NCBI GenBank assembly: GCA_910577575.1
Contig: CAJTOG010000002.1
Location: forward strand, 62,001 to 126,000
DNA length: 64,000 nt
Origin: an uncultured Ruminococcus sp.
GTDB taxonomy: Bacteria > Bacillota > Clostridia > Oscillospirales > Ruminococcaceae
Reading direction: 5' to 3'
A program made the position numbers and the translations under genes. How positions within the stretch are numbered: position 1 is the first letter of the stretch; each line of letters starts with the position of its first letter. The notes beneath the pieces were generated by a model that was given only the letters and a program-made list of their open reading frames with translations, ran no database searches and was not told the DNA's origin. Shown here piece by piece: positions 33,049 to 41,520 of this stretch.

Positions 33049-34322
33049 AAAAAGAAATCATAACCAATAAACGCACCGGAGACAAATGTATCCATGTAAA
33101 GCACAAAAGCGGTCTTGACATTTTTATATGTGAAATGAAGGGATTCAGTACAGTTGAGGCAATCTTCGGTACAAAATACGGTTCAGTAAATACAGCTTTC
33201 AAAACTTCCGATGATGAATATATCACTGTTCCCATGGGTATTGCACATTTTCTTGAACATAAGCTTTTTGAAAATGAAGATTGCGGAGTATTTGAACTTT
33301 ATGCAAAAACAGGTGCATCAGGCAATGCTTTCACTTCTTTTGACAAAACCTGCTATTTATTTGTCTGTTCAAAAAATTATACAGAAAATCTACGCATACT
33401 TCTTGATTTTGTTCAGAAGCCTTATTTTACTAAGGAAAACGTTGAAAAGGAGCAGGGCATTATAGGTCAGGAAATCCAGATGACAAATGACAATCCTGAA
33501 TGGCGTGTATTCTTCAATATGCTGAAAGCCATGTATCACAATCACCCAGTAAAGATTGATATTGCCGGTACTATAGAAAGCATCGCTGAAATTAATGAAA
33601 ATCTGCTTTATAAATGTTATAATGCATTCTATAATTTAAACAATATGACCCTTTCAATTGCCGGAAATATAGACACAGATGAAGTACTTGCAATATGTGA
33701 TGAAATGCTCCGTCCATGCGAGGACAAAAAACTTGAAACATTCTTTCCTGATGAACCCGATGAAATTGTTCAGTCTGAAATATACGAAAAACAGCCTGTT
33801 GGTGCGTCAATATTTCATTTGGGATATAAATGCAGACCATGCAATGATAGTGAACGGCTTAAAAAAATAATGCAGGCTACAATTGCTGTTTCAATGATAA
33901 CAGACCCATCAACTGAAATGTATATGGAACTTATAAGCAATGGTGTTATCAATTCTTCTTTCGGCGGTGAAGTTTTCAGCGGAGACGGATATTTTACTGT
34001 AATTTTCAGCGGTGAATCCGCAAAACCTGATGTGATTAAGAAATCAATAATTGAACAGACAAAGGATATTATAAATAACGGAATTGATAAAGAACTGTTT
34101 TCCAGAATCAAAAAATCAACTTATGGCTCACTTATCAGACAGTTGAACAATGTTTCAGCAGTTGCAAATCTCATGATAAACAATCATATGGACGGTATAA
34201 AGCCATATGATATACTTGATTCTCTTTCAGAAATAACTTATGATGATATTCATGATTTTATCAAATCTGAACTTCTGACTGATAAACTTGTTCTGTCAGT
34301 TATAGAAAGGAGTGAAGATTAG
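33045..34322 (+). CDS. M16 zinc peptidase homologue, active-site-bearing half (YmfH-like)
   Basis: The 425-aa protein has the inverted zinc motif HFLEH (in GIAHFLEHKLFE, about residue 68) and the downstream third ligand Glu in KEQGIIGQEIQMTND (about 142), plus the C-terminal M16 domain. It starts with ATG overlapping the stop of its inactive partner by four bases, typical of tight stoichiometric expression. Predicted to form a clam-shell heterodimer that degrades or processes a peptide in the cytosol. Its family is called EF-P modification-associated in B. subtilis; no efp gene is in the window. Confidence 0.88.
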   Translation: MKKEIITNKRTGDKCIHVKHKSGLDIFICEMKGFSTVEAIFGTKYGSVNTAFKTSDDEYITVPMGIAHFLEHKLFENEDCGVFELYAKTGASGNAFTSFDKTCYLFVCSKNYTENLRILLDFVQKPYFTKENVEKEQGIIGQEIQMTNDNPEWRVFFNMLKAMYHNHPVKIDIAGTIESIAEINENLLYKCYNAFYNLNNMTLSIAGNIDTDEVLAICDEMLRPCEDKKLETFFPDEPDEIVQSEIYEKQPVGASIFHLGYKCRPCNDSERLKKIMQATIAVSMITDPSTEMYMELISNGVINSSFGGEVFSGDGYFTVIFSGESAKPDVIKKSIIEQTKDIINNGIDKELFSRIKKSTYGSLIRQLNNVSAVANLMINNHMDGIKPYDILDSLSEITYDDIHDFIKSELLTDKLVLSVIERSED

Positions 34323-35392
34323 TGGCAGAAACTGAAATGATTAAAGATTACTATGAAATACAATTTCCTAAACTCGGCTGGGAATTTCATATAAATCCTA
34401 CAGCCTTTACAATTTTCGGAATTGACATTCAATGGTATGGAATTATTATAGCCTTCGGACTTCTTCTTGCTGTACTTTACTGTTTTCCAAGAATGAAAAA
34501 ATTCGGTATAGATGTCGATAAAGCTATAGATGCTATTATTGGCGGAGTGATTGGCGGAATTATCGGTGCAAGGACATATTTTGTAATGGCAGAATGGAGC
34601 CACTATAAAAAAGACTCATTCAAGGATACTTTTCTTGCAGTTATCAATATAAGAAATGGCGGACTTGCAATATACGGCGGTATTATCGGTGCAATGATAG
34701 TCGGTCTGATTATATGCAGAATAAGAAAAATAAAGATTTTACCCATGCTTGATATTTCTGTAATCGGATTTCTTATTGGTCAGGGTATAGGACGCTGGGG
34801 AAACTTTGTAAATCAGGAAGCCTTCGGCATAAATACCGATTCCCTATTTGGCATGACAGGCGGAAGAATCCAGCACGTTATAAATAACGAAATGCAAATC
34901 GGCGGTTCAATGTATGAAAGCGGACTTGAAATGCTCTGGGAAGAACCTGTTCACCCATGCTTTTTATATGAATCAATATGGTGCATTTTAGGATTTATAA
35001 TCTTTGCATTGTACTCCAGACACAGAAAATATGACGGACAGATTTTTCTAATGTACCTTGCATGGTACGGTGCAGAAAGAGCTGTTGTTGAAGGGCTTCG
35101 TACTGACAGCCTCATGGCTGGCAACATAAGAATTTCCCAAATGGTATCTGTAATTATATTTATTGGTTCAGTAATTTTACAGATTATTATCGGTTTGCGT
35201 GCAAAGCGTGACCCCGAAAGTTTTACACTTTATGCCAATACAGAAGAAGCAAAACTACTTATTGAAAAATCATGCCTTAAAAATAAAAACATTACAGACA
35301 CAGACAAAAATACAGGCAATATGAATGATGAAATCAGCATAATTTCTGATGACAGTGAAAATGCTGATGATAATATTAAGGAGGAAAATTAA
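34322..35392 (+). CDS. lgt: prolipoprotein diacylglyceryl transferase
   Basis: The 356-aa multi-pass membrane enzyme transfers diacylglycerol to the lipobox cysteine of prolipoproteins. The Lgt signature GRWGNFVNQEAFG (about residues 158-170) and HPCFLYESIW are intact. It starts at GTG 34322, overlapping by one base the preceding stop, behind AAAGGAG. It is about 70-80 residues longer than most Lgt proteins because of a charged, acidic C-terminal tail rich in Asp, Asn and Glu, which should be cytosolic. One likely substrate in the window is the lipoprotein at 55257-56159. Confidence 0.95.
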   Translation: MAETEMIKDYYEIQFPKLGWEFHINPTAFTIFGIDIQWYGIIIAFGLLLAVLYCFPRMKKFGIDVDKAIDAIIGGVIGGIIGARTYFVMAEWSHYKKDSFKDTFLAVINIRNGGLAIYGGIIGAMIVGLIICRIRKIKILPMLDISVIGFLIGQGIGRWGNFVNQEAFGINTDSLFGMTGGRIQHVINNEMQIGGSMYESGLEMLWEEPVHPCFLYESIWCILGFIIFALYSRHRKYDGQIFLMYLAWYGAERAVVEGLRTDSLMAGNIRISQMVSVIIFIGSVILQIIIGLRAKRDPESFTLYANTEEAKLLIEKSCLKNKNITDTDKNTGNMNDEISIISDDSENADDNIKEEN

Positions 35393-36250
35393 ATGGCTCA
35401 GATTATCGATGGAAAAGCAGTCTCAGCAGATGTCAAGGAAGAAGTTGCTGCTGAAGCTGCACAGCTTAAAGAGGAACACGGTCTTAAAGTAGGACTTGCT
35501 GTTGTAATTGTAGGAAATGACCCTGCTTCAAAGGTTTATGTAAACAATAAGAAAAAAGCCTGCGAAGCAGTAGGATTCAAATCATTTGAATATGCTCTTG
35601 ATGAAAATACAACTCAGGAACAGCTGCTTGATTTGGTTAATGTACTTAACAGAGACGAAACGGTAAACGGTATACTTGTTCAACTTCCTCTCCCAAAACA
35701 TATTGACGAAAAGGCAATCATAAATGCCATATCACCCGATAAGGATGTTGATGCTTTCCACCCTGTAAATGTTGGAAAAATAATGATAGGTGAATATTCG
35801 TTCCTTCCTTGTACTCCTGCCGGAGTTATGCGTCTCATTGAAAGTACAGGCGTTGACATTACGGGAAAACAGTGCGTTGTTATCGGAAGAAGCAATATAG
35901 TGGGCAAACCGCAGGCAATGCTTCTTCTCCAGAAAAACGGTACTGTCACTGTCTGTCATTCAAAAACAAAGAATCTCAAAGAAATCTGTCTTAGTGCTGA
36001 CATCCTTGTTGTTGCAATCGGACGTGCAAAATTTATAACCGGTGACATGATAAAAGAAGGTGCAGTAGTAATTGATGTCGGTATGGACAGAAATGAAAAT
36101 GGAAAACTTTGTGGTGACGTTGATTTTGAATCTGCTGAAAAGAAAGCAGGCTACATAACACCTGTCCCCGGCGGAGTCGGTCCTATGACAATTGCCATGC
36201 TCATGAAAAATACTCTTACAGCCGCTAAACAGCAGGCTGGTATTGAATAA
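35393..36250 (+). CDS. folD: bifunctional methylenetetrahydrofolate dehydrogenase/cyclohydrolase
   Basis: The 285-aa enzyme interconverts 5,10-methylene-, methenyl- and 10-formyl-THF in one-carbon metabolism. The active-site Tyr/Lys region (SKVYVNNKKKACEAVGF, about residues 43-59), VQLPLPKHID, the NADP loop VIGRSNIVGKP and the C-terminal TPVPGGVGPMTIAML are all present. RBS AAGGAGG ends two bases into the lgt stop region, so it is the last gene of the M16-lgt operon, and a hairpin terminator follows. Confidence 0.97.
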   Translation: MAQIIDGKAVSADVKEEVAAEAAQLKEEHGLKVGLAVVIVGNDPASKVYVNNKKKACEAVGFKSFEYALDENTTQEQLLDLVNVLNRDETVNGILVQLPLPKHIDEKAIINAISPDKDVDAFHPVNVGKIMIGEYSFLPCTPAGVMRLIESTGVDITGKQCVVIGRSNIVGKPQAMLLLQKNGTVTVCHSKTKNLKEICLSADILVVAIGRAKFITGDMIKEGAVVIDVGMDRNENGKLCGDVDFESAEKKAGYITPVPGGVGPMTIAMLMKNTLTAAKQQAGIE

Positions 36251-36260
36251 TTTAAAATTT

Positions 36261-36294
36261 TATCCATGTACATTATGTGCATGGGTATTTTTTT
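36261..36294 (+). terminator. Rho-independent terminator after folD
   Basis: The hairpin built on CCATG/CATGG (with flanking TA/TA pairs and one mismatch) is followed by seven T, 11 bases after the stop. Confidence 0.75.
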
Positions 36295-36450
36295 ATCTGT
36301 CACATTTATTCACATAATTATCAAGAAAGTGAAAATTTATCCACATAATATTTTGAAAATTTATATATTGAACTCAAATTAATTTCACATAGCTAAGATA
36401 TACTATAATCACAGTAAAGAAAACAACACATGAAAGGAAATGTGATTATA

Positions 36451-37719
36451 ATGAATGAATATAATTTCAATATTGAGGAAATCGAAGAAGCAGGCGGAAA
36501 TCCCTCTCCTAAAAAGCCAAAGAAACATACAGCTATGAAAATTGCTGCCTCACTTATGGCAATGGTACTTGTTTCAGCAGGTTCTATAGGAGTATATAGA
36601 CAGGTTGCGGAATCCCCTGAACAAAACGTTACATCAGAAAACCTGACATCTGAAAATACCGTACAAGCTGAAGCAATGGGAATGATTAAAACTGAAAATT
36701 CTGATTCTTCCACACTTACTACAGAAGATGCAATAAATAAGGTTCTACCGTCTGTTGTAGGAATTGAATCAAAATTCACCATGGTTTCAAATAATAACAG
36801 TTACTTCTTCGGTTTCGGCGGTGAACAGTCTACAGAAACATCAGTCGGTACAGGAACAGGAGTAATTATAACCGAAAACGGCTATATAGTTACTAATGCT
36901 CATGTCATATACGACAGTCAGTATGGTGCAGGTCTTGCAACAGATATTTCTGTACTGCTTGATAATAATGAAAGCTATGACGCTGAGGTTATAGGATATG
37001 ACACAGACTGTGATTTGGCAGTACTGAAAATCAATGCAGAAAATCTTGATGCCGCTGAATTTGGTGACAGTGAAAGTCTCAAACTTGGCGAATCAGTTAT
37101 TGCAATAGGAAATCCGCTCGGATTTGAGCTTATGAATACAGTAACAAGCGGAATTGTTTCAGGTCTTAACAGAAACATAACCATAAACGATAAATCCATG
37201 AACTTAATCCAGACAGACGCTGCTATAAATTCAGGAAATTCAGGCGGTCCTCTGATTAATAAATCCGGTCAGGTAATAGGCATAAATTCTTCTAAAATGT
37301 CAAGCACTTACGGCTCAGGCTCAGCTTCTATCGAAGGAATAGGCTTTGCAATTCCGGCAAACGAAGTATCAAAAATAGTTGATGATATTATGAAATACGG
37401 TTATGTTACAGGTAAGCCGCAGCTTGGCATCAGCTGTCAGAATGTTACAGAAACTGTTTCACAAATGTACAATATGCCAATAGGTGTATATATAGTTGAA
37501 GTTTCAGAGGGAAGTTCCGCTGAAAAAGCAGGATTAAAATCAGGCGACATTATTACTGCCGTTGACGGTGTTGAAGTCACAACATCCGAAGAATTGAATG
37601 CACAGAAAAATTTGCATTCAGCAGGCGATAAAATAGAAATTACTTACATAAGAAACGGTGAAGAAAATACTGTAATAATTGAGCTTGATGAAGCTGTAAA
37701 AAAACAGGAAAAACAATAA
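36451..37719 (+). CDS. htrA: HtrA/DegP-like membrane-anchored serine protease
   Basis: The start is placed at ATG 36451 (MNEYNFNIEEIEE), since the upstream in-frame ATG 36430 sits in the RBS AAAGGA. The 422-aa protein has a cytosolic N-terminus, one membrane segment (about residues 28-50), a trypsin-like domain with the triad His in VTNAHVI, Asp in DCDLAVLKI and Ser in NSGNSGGPL, and a C-terminal PDZ domain (about 320-410). It degrades misfolded proteins at the outer face of the membrane. The usual CssRS-type control genes are not nearby. It is transcribed alone and ends at a strong terminator. Confidence 0.93.
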   Translation: MNEYNFNIEEIEEAGGNPSPKKPKKHTAMKIAASLMAMVLVSAGSIGVYRQVAESPEQNVTSENLTSENTVQAEAMGMIKTENSDSSTLTTEDAINKVLPSVVGIESKFTMVSNNNSYFFGFGGEQSTETSVGTGTGVIITENGYIVTNAHVIYDSQYGAGLATDISVLLDNNESYDAEVIGYDTDCDLAVLKINAENLDAAEFGDSESLKLGESVIAIGNPLGFELMNTVTSGIVSGLNRNITINDKSMNLIQTDAAINSGNSGGPLINKSGQVIGINSSKMSSTYGSGSASIEGIGFAIPANEVSKIVDDIMKYGYVTGKPQLGISCQNVTETVSQMYNMPIGVYIVEVSEGSSAEKAGLKSGDIITAVDGVEVTTSEELNAQKNLHSAGDKIEITYIRNGEENTVIIELDEAVKKQEKQ

Positions 37720-37724
37720 AATTG

Positions 37725-37766
37725 AAAAAGTCTCCGACTGGAAAATTTCAGCCGGAGACTTTTTGT
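37725..37766. terminator. bidirectional terminator between htrA and rubrerythrin genes
   Basis: A long hairpin with stem AAAGTCTCCG/CGGAGACTTT plus an inner CTG/CAG pair and flanking A and T runs separates the two convergent genes. Confidence 0.88.
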
Positions 37767-37775
37767 CATATTATT

Positions 37776-38375
37776 TTATTTAGTAAACGGAGCTTCTTTC
37801 TCTCTGATGAAATATCCCTGTGCCACATTACAAACAGGACAATTCTTAGGTGGTTCACTTCCAATATGAATATGTCCGCAATTAAGGCATATCCATACTT
37901 CTTCAGCACTTTCAGAACGGAAAAGCATACCATCACGTACAAGTTGACCATAATAAGCAAAACGTTCACGATGACTGTTTTCAATTCTGCCTATCATTTC
38001 AAATTTCTGTGCAATATCAGTAAATCCTTCCTGATGTGCGGTCTGTGCAAATTCGGGATAAATATTTCCTGATTCATGCTCCTCGTCCTTTGCAGCCGCA
38101 TCAAGAAGCTGTTGTATTTCATTGAAAACATCTGCAGGATAACCTGCATTAATATCAATACTCTGACCTGCCGATTCTTTCAGAAGATTAAAAAATACAA
38201 CAGCGTGCTGTTCTTCTTGTCCGGCAGTAAATTTGAACATACGTTCCAAAACCGGAAGCTTCTGCTGATGAGCTTTCAGAGCGGACATATAATATCTCTG
38301 CCTTGCCTGACATTCTCCTGCAAATGCTCTCATCAGGTTAATTCTGGTCTGACTTTCATTAAAATTAGTCTGCAT
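37776..38375 (-). CDS. rbr: rubrerythrin
   Basis: The start is placed at ATG 38375 (MQTNFNESQTRINLMRAF) behind AAAGGAG; the frame extends upstream without support. The 199-aa protein has a ferritin-like diiron domain with Glu ligands in RAFAGECQARQRYY and GQEEQHAVVF, further ones in AKDEEHESGNIYPEFAQTA and IGRIENSHRERF, and a C-terminal rubredoxin domain (WICLNCGHIHIG, then CPVCN). Rubrerythrins reduce hydrogen peroxide to water in anaerobes, so it protects an oxygen-sensitive cell. Similar genes are commonly under PerR control; no box was confirmed here. Confidence 0.95.
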   Translation of the reverse strand: MQTNFNESQTRINLMRAFAGECQARQRYYMSALKAHQQKLPVLERMFKFTAGQEEQHAVVFFNLLKESAGQSIDINAGYPADVFNEIQQLLDAAAKDEEHESGNIYPEFAQTAHQEGFTDIAQKFEMIGRIENSHRERFAYYGQLVRDGMLFRSESAEEVWICLNCGHIHIGSEPPKNCPVCNVAQGYFIREKEAPFTK

Positions 38376-38433
38376 AATACTGTCTCCTTTTGAATTTTTC
38401 AGAGATAGTATTTGCAAACCACTTAATTTTTAT

Positions 38434-39003
38434 TCACAAGATTCCCAGACCGTCAAGAAGAAGTTTAACTCCGATAAGTATCAGAACAACTCCGCCCGCA
38501 AACTCCGCCTTCTTCTCATATCTGCTTCCGAATCTGTTTCCGACAGCAACACCGAACAGACAGGTTATAAAAGTAACTGTTCCGATAACTCCGACAGAAA
38601 GAAAAAGATTTGTTTTCTGAGCCACAAAAATTACTCCGACAGCAAGTGCGTCAATACTTGTTGCTATTGCAAGTATGAAAAGTTCTTTTATATCAAGCCT
38701 GTATGCCTGTGATTCTTCACTTCCTTCACTGTCTCCAAAAACTTCATAAATCATTTTTCCACCGATAAATCCGAGTAAAATAAACGCTATCCAGTGAGAA
38801 TATGTACTTATGAATCCTTCAAATCTATTTCCGAGAAAGTATCCTATAAGAGGCATAACTGCCTGAAAAACTCCGAAAAACAATGCAGTTATAACAGTAC
38901 CTTTATAATCTATTTTTTTCATGCTTAATCCCTTGCATACTGAAACGGAAAAAGCATCCATTGCAAGTCCAAGAGAAATCAGAAGCAACTCTGTCATATT
39001 CAT
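38434..39003 (-). CDS. mntP: manganese efflux pump MntP
   Basis: The 189-aa protein has six predicted membrane segments and the two MntP signatures: LGLAMDAFSVSVCKG near the N-terminus and AIATSIDALAVGVIF in the second half (the paired Asp residues in internal repeats). It exports Mn(II) from the cytosol. In many bacteria mntP is controlled by a yybP-ykoY manganese riboswitch, but only 36 bases separate it from the upstream GNAT gene and no such element was seen. RBS AAAGGAG precedes the ATG. Confidence 0.93.
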   Translation of the reverse strand: MNMTELLLISLGLAMDAFSVSVCKGLSMKKIDYKGTVITALFFGVFQAVMPLIGYFLGNRFEGFISTYSHWIAFILLGFIGGKMIYEVFGDSEGSEESQAYRLDIKELFILAIATSIDALAVGVIFVAQKTNLFLSVGVIGTVTFITCLFGVAVGNRFGSRYEKKAEFAGGVVLILIGVKLLLDGLGIL

Positions 39004-39039
39004 AAAATCCAGCTCCTTTTATGATATTCTATGCGGATA

Positions 39040-39540
39040 TCATAGCTGGTATTCCATAATAAAGTCATCCATAACATATCCGCCTCCTATATCAGTCAAA
39101 GCGATATCAGATATAATAAAACCTGTCTTTTTATAAACATTAACTGCATGGTCATTATGTTTATTTACCGTAAGATATACACGTTTTTTACCGTTTTTAC
39201 GTGCTTCATCAAAAACTTTCCGAAGCATGAGCGAAGCAATTCCCCTGCCCCGTCTGCTTTTATGAAGATAAAGTTTACTGAGAAAAAATCTATCGTCTAA
39301 TTCAGGTTTTACTCCGATGTATCCGCAGAGTATATCATCATCACGTACTGCAAAATAAATATAACCCTGATTTTCAATCTGGTCTGTCATTGCATCAAGA
39401 GACTGAAATTTTTCTACCATATAATCAATTTGACCTGTACTGATAATATTAACAAAACATTCATGCCATATTTTATCAGCAAGTTCAGCAACTCCTCTCA
39501 ATTCTGTAAGATATTTAACCTTTTTGATTTCTATAGTCAT
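39040..39540 (-). CDS. GNAT-family N-acetyltransferase
   Basis: The 166-aa protein has the acetyl-CoA-binding GNAT core: LYLHKSRRGRGIASLMLRKVFDEARKNG (motif A, about residues 84-111), then VYLTVNKHNDHAVNVYKKTGF (motif B). The C-terminal IGGGYVMDDFIMEYQL is frequent in small-molecule GNATs similar to spermidine/spermine acetyltransferases, but the substrate is not determinable. It lies ten bases downstream of a second GNAT gene, so they form a pair leading into mntP. Confidence 0.87.
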   Translation of the reverse strand: MTIEIKKVKYLTELRGVAELADKIWHECFVNIISTGQIDYMVEKFQSLDAMTDQIENQGYIYFAVRDDDILCGYIGVKPELDDRFFLSKLYLHKSRRGRGIASLMLRKVFDEARKNGKKRVYLTVNKHNDHAVNVYKKTGFIISDIALTDIGGGYVMDDFIMEYQL

Positions 39541-39549
39541 AATATCATC

Positions 39550-40095
39550 TCACTTCTCAATAATTCTCATATCCACAAGCAGCCGTATCAGTTTCCCTGC
39601 CCATGCGGTTATAAGTGCTTCATATTCATCAGCTGAAATCTTTCCTCCTATACCCATAACATCATAAAAAACAGATGCCTCTTTTATATGACAGGGAAGG
39701 TCTTTGAATCCGCATCTTATGTAAAAATTACGCCTGCTTACTCTCTGTTCATAATTTTCAGCGGATTTATCAATCTGCTCTCTTGCAAGAAAAATACGCT
39801 TTCCCCTGTATCGTGATTTTACAGCTTCAACAATCTTTCTTCCATAACCCATACCTCTTTTATCCTTATCTACAGCAAGATAAAAAAGATATGCTAAATC
39901 CTTATAACAAACCATATAAGCAAATCCGACAAATTCATTTCCATCATGAGCAGTAAGCATTTCAGCCCTGCCCTTTTTTGCTTTTGACATTATCAGAAAA
40001 AATGGGGCTCTTTCTTCAGCAGGAAAAGCATCAATATATAATTTTTTCAATTTTTTATGTTCATCTGATGTATATTTTTCAAGGGTTAAAATCAT
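39550..40095 (-). CDS. GNAT-fold acetyltransferase
   Basis: The 181-aa protein shows GNAT features: LFYLAVDKDKRGMGYGRKIVEAVKSRY (acetyl-CoA pyrophosphate loop, about residues 68-95) followed by FLAREQIDKSAENYEQRVSRRNFYIRCGF. The C-terminal half diverges from the other GNAT, so the pair is not a recent duplication. The substrate is unknown. RBS AGGAGAT precedes ATG 40095. It is co-directional with the downstream GNAT. Confidence 0.83.
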   Translation of the reverse strand: MILTLEKYTSDEHKKLKKLYIDAFPAEERAPFFLIMSKAKKGRAEMLTAHDGNEFVGFAYMVCYKDLAYLFYLAVDKDKRGMGYGRKIVEAVKSRYRGKRIFLAREQIDKSAENYEQRVSRRNFYIRCGFKDLPCHIKEASVFYDVMGIGGKISADEYEALITAWAGKLIRLLVDMRIIEK

Positions 40096-40120
40096 ATAAT
40101 GTCATCTCCTATAATATAAG

Positions 40121-40153
40121 AAATTCCCTCGCTTGAAAACGAAGGAATTTTTG
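40121..40153. terminator. hairpin terminator after yebC
   Basis: The stem AAATTCCCTCG/CGAAGGAATTT (one mismatch) lies between yebC and the GNAT gene, nine bases after the yebC stop in leftward reading. The T tract on that side is interrupted. Confidence 0.65.
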
Positions 40154-40161
40154 ATTATTCA

Positions 40162-40893
40162 TTATTCTTCAGGCATTTCCCAGTTATGATAAACATTCTG
40201 CACATCGTCATTGTCTTCAAGATGCTCAAGAAGAAGGTTCATTTTTTTGATATGCTCCTCATCTGTCAGCGTTGTATAATTTGCCGGAATCATTTCAGAT
40301 TCTGCTGAAATTACATTGTATCCCTTATCCGTCAAACCCTCTCTGAGAGCATGAAGATTTTCAGGAGTACACTCGATTTCAACAGTTTCATCCGTAATAT
40401 CCAAATCATCTCCGCCACATTCAAAAACATCATCCATAACAGAATCTTCATCAAGACCTGTATTTTCAAGAATTACAATGCCCTTCTGACTAAACATGAA
40501 TGATACACATCCGGTTGTGCCAAGATTTCCGCCGAATTTGTCAAAATAATGACGGACATCTCCGGCGGTACGGTTTTTATTGTCGGTAAGGCATTCTACA
40601 ATAACAGCAACACCATTGGGGCCATAACCTTCATAAACCATAGTCTCATAGTTATTTTTATCCTCACCACCTGCAGCCTTTTTAATAACACGTTCAATAT
40701 TGTCATTCGGTACATTATTAGCCTTTGCCTTTGCGATAAGGTCACGGAGCTTGCTGTTATTATTCGGGTCAGGACCGCCTTCCCTTACAACAACAGTAAT
40801 TTCTCTGCCAATTTTGGTAAAAATTTTACCTTTTACAGCATCAGTAGCTTCTTTCTTACGTTTAATATTATTCCATTTTGAATGACCAGACAT
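40162..40893 (-). CDS. yebC: YebC/PmpR-family protein
   Basis: The 243-aa protein begins with the highly conserved SGHSKWNNIKRKKEATDAVKGKIFTKIGREI and continues with GGPDPNNNSKLRDLIAKAKANNVPNDNIERVIKKA. YebC proteins were annotated as transcription regulators; recent work ties some members to relieving ribosome stalling at proline runs. The C-terminal half is complete and acidic. RBS AAGGAG precedes the ATG. It is the last gene before a terminator. Confidence 0.95.
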   Translation of the reverse strand: MSGHSKWNNIKRKKEATDAVKGKIFTKIGREITVVVREGGPDPNNNSKLRDLIAKAKANNVPNDNIERVIKKAAGGEDKNNYETMVYEGYGPNGVAVIVECLTDNKNRTAGDVRHYFDKFGGNLGTTGCVSFMFSQKGIVILENTGLDEDSVMDDVFECGGDDLDITDETVEIECTPENLHALREGLTDKGYNVISAESEMIPANYTTLTDEEHIKKMNLLLEHLEDNDDVQNVYHNWEMPEE

Positions 40894-40906
40894 TTTTTAA
40901 ATCTCC

Positions 40907-41086
40907 TTATTCTGAATAAATGTAGTTTTCATCGGAATCACGTTTGATTCTCTTCATTTTCTTACTATTTTCATCATGATAATCGATTATTGCAACCAGA
41001 ACAGCACCAAGAAGAAAGCCCATCGTAAATCCGGCAAAAATTCCGATAGTATTATTATTTACCTTTTCCATACTGATTTCATTCAT
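40907..41086 (-). CDS. 59-aa single-pass membrane protein
   Basis: The start is placed at ATG 41086 (MNEISMEKVNNN) because AAAGGAG lies nine bases upstream; the open frame extends further but into the mrnC end. The protein has one membrane helix (about residues 14-34, IGIFAGFTMGFLLGAVLVAII) and a charged C-terminal tail (YHDENSKKMKRIKRDSDEN). It resembles YtxH-like small membrane proteins only in general layout. It lies between mrnC and yebC and is likely in their transcript. The function is unknown. Confidence 0.6.
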   Translation of the reverse strand: MNEISMEKVNNNTIGIFAGFTMGFLLGAVLVAIIDYHDENSKKMKRIKRDSDENYIYSE

Positions 41087-41102
41087 CTCAAAAATCTCCT
41101 TT

Positions 41103-41519
41103 TTATAAGGCTTCAGAATCAATTGAAACATCACTGATAACAATTTCAAAAAGTCCGCTTATTCTGTCAACCTGTCCGGTAAGATAAAGATAACCGAACA
41201 GGCACTCAAGTGCTGTTGCCCGTCTGTATTCAGCTGCATCAGCATGTTTCGGAACAGTATTTCCTGTAGCATTTCTGCCCCTTTTCAATACAGCAAGTTC
41301 TTTTTCCGTAAGATATTCAACAAGTCTTTCATACGCATCTGACTGAAATTCCGCACATACAAGCTTAATCTTTACAGAATGGAGCTTTGATACAGGCATA
41401 TTTGCAATTCTAAGAAGATATGCCCTTACAAGAGTATCATAAACACTGTCGCCAAGAAACGCAAGACTAAGCGGGCTGTACTGATTGGCATCATGCTCTG
41501 TTAAAAATTTTTTCTCCAT
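41103..41519 (-). CDS. mrnC: mini-ribonuclease III
   Basis: The start is placed at ATG 41519 (MEKKFLTEHDANQYSPLSLAFLGDSVYD), immediately after the obgE stop; no strong RBS exists, so translation is probably coupled. The 138-aa protein has only the RNase III catalytic domain: LAFLGDSVYDTLVRAYLL carries the signature Asp and TALECLFGYLYLTG the second acidic site. It lacks the double-stranded RNA-binding domain, as usual for MrnC. It processes the ends of 23S rRNA. The neighbour obgE is also a ribosome-assembly gene, a sensible pairing. Confidence 0.92.
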   Translation of the reverse strand: MEKKFLTEHDANQYSPLSLAFLGDSVYDTLVRAYLLRIANMPVSKLHSVKIKLVCAEFQSDAYERLVEYLTEKELAVLKRGRNATGNTVPKHADAAEYRRATALECLFGYLYLTGQVDRISGLFEIVISDVSIDSEAL

Positions 41520-41520
41520 A

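Noticed and set aside
38434..39040. Manganese riboswitch (yybP-ykoY) before mntP
   Set aside because: Only 36 bases separate mntP from the upstream gene and no conserved element core was seen.
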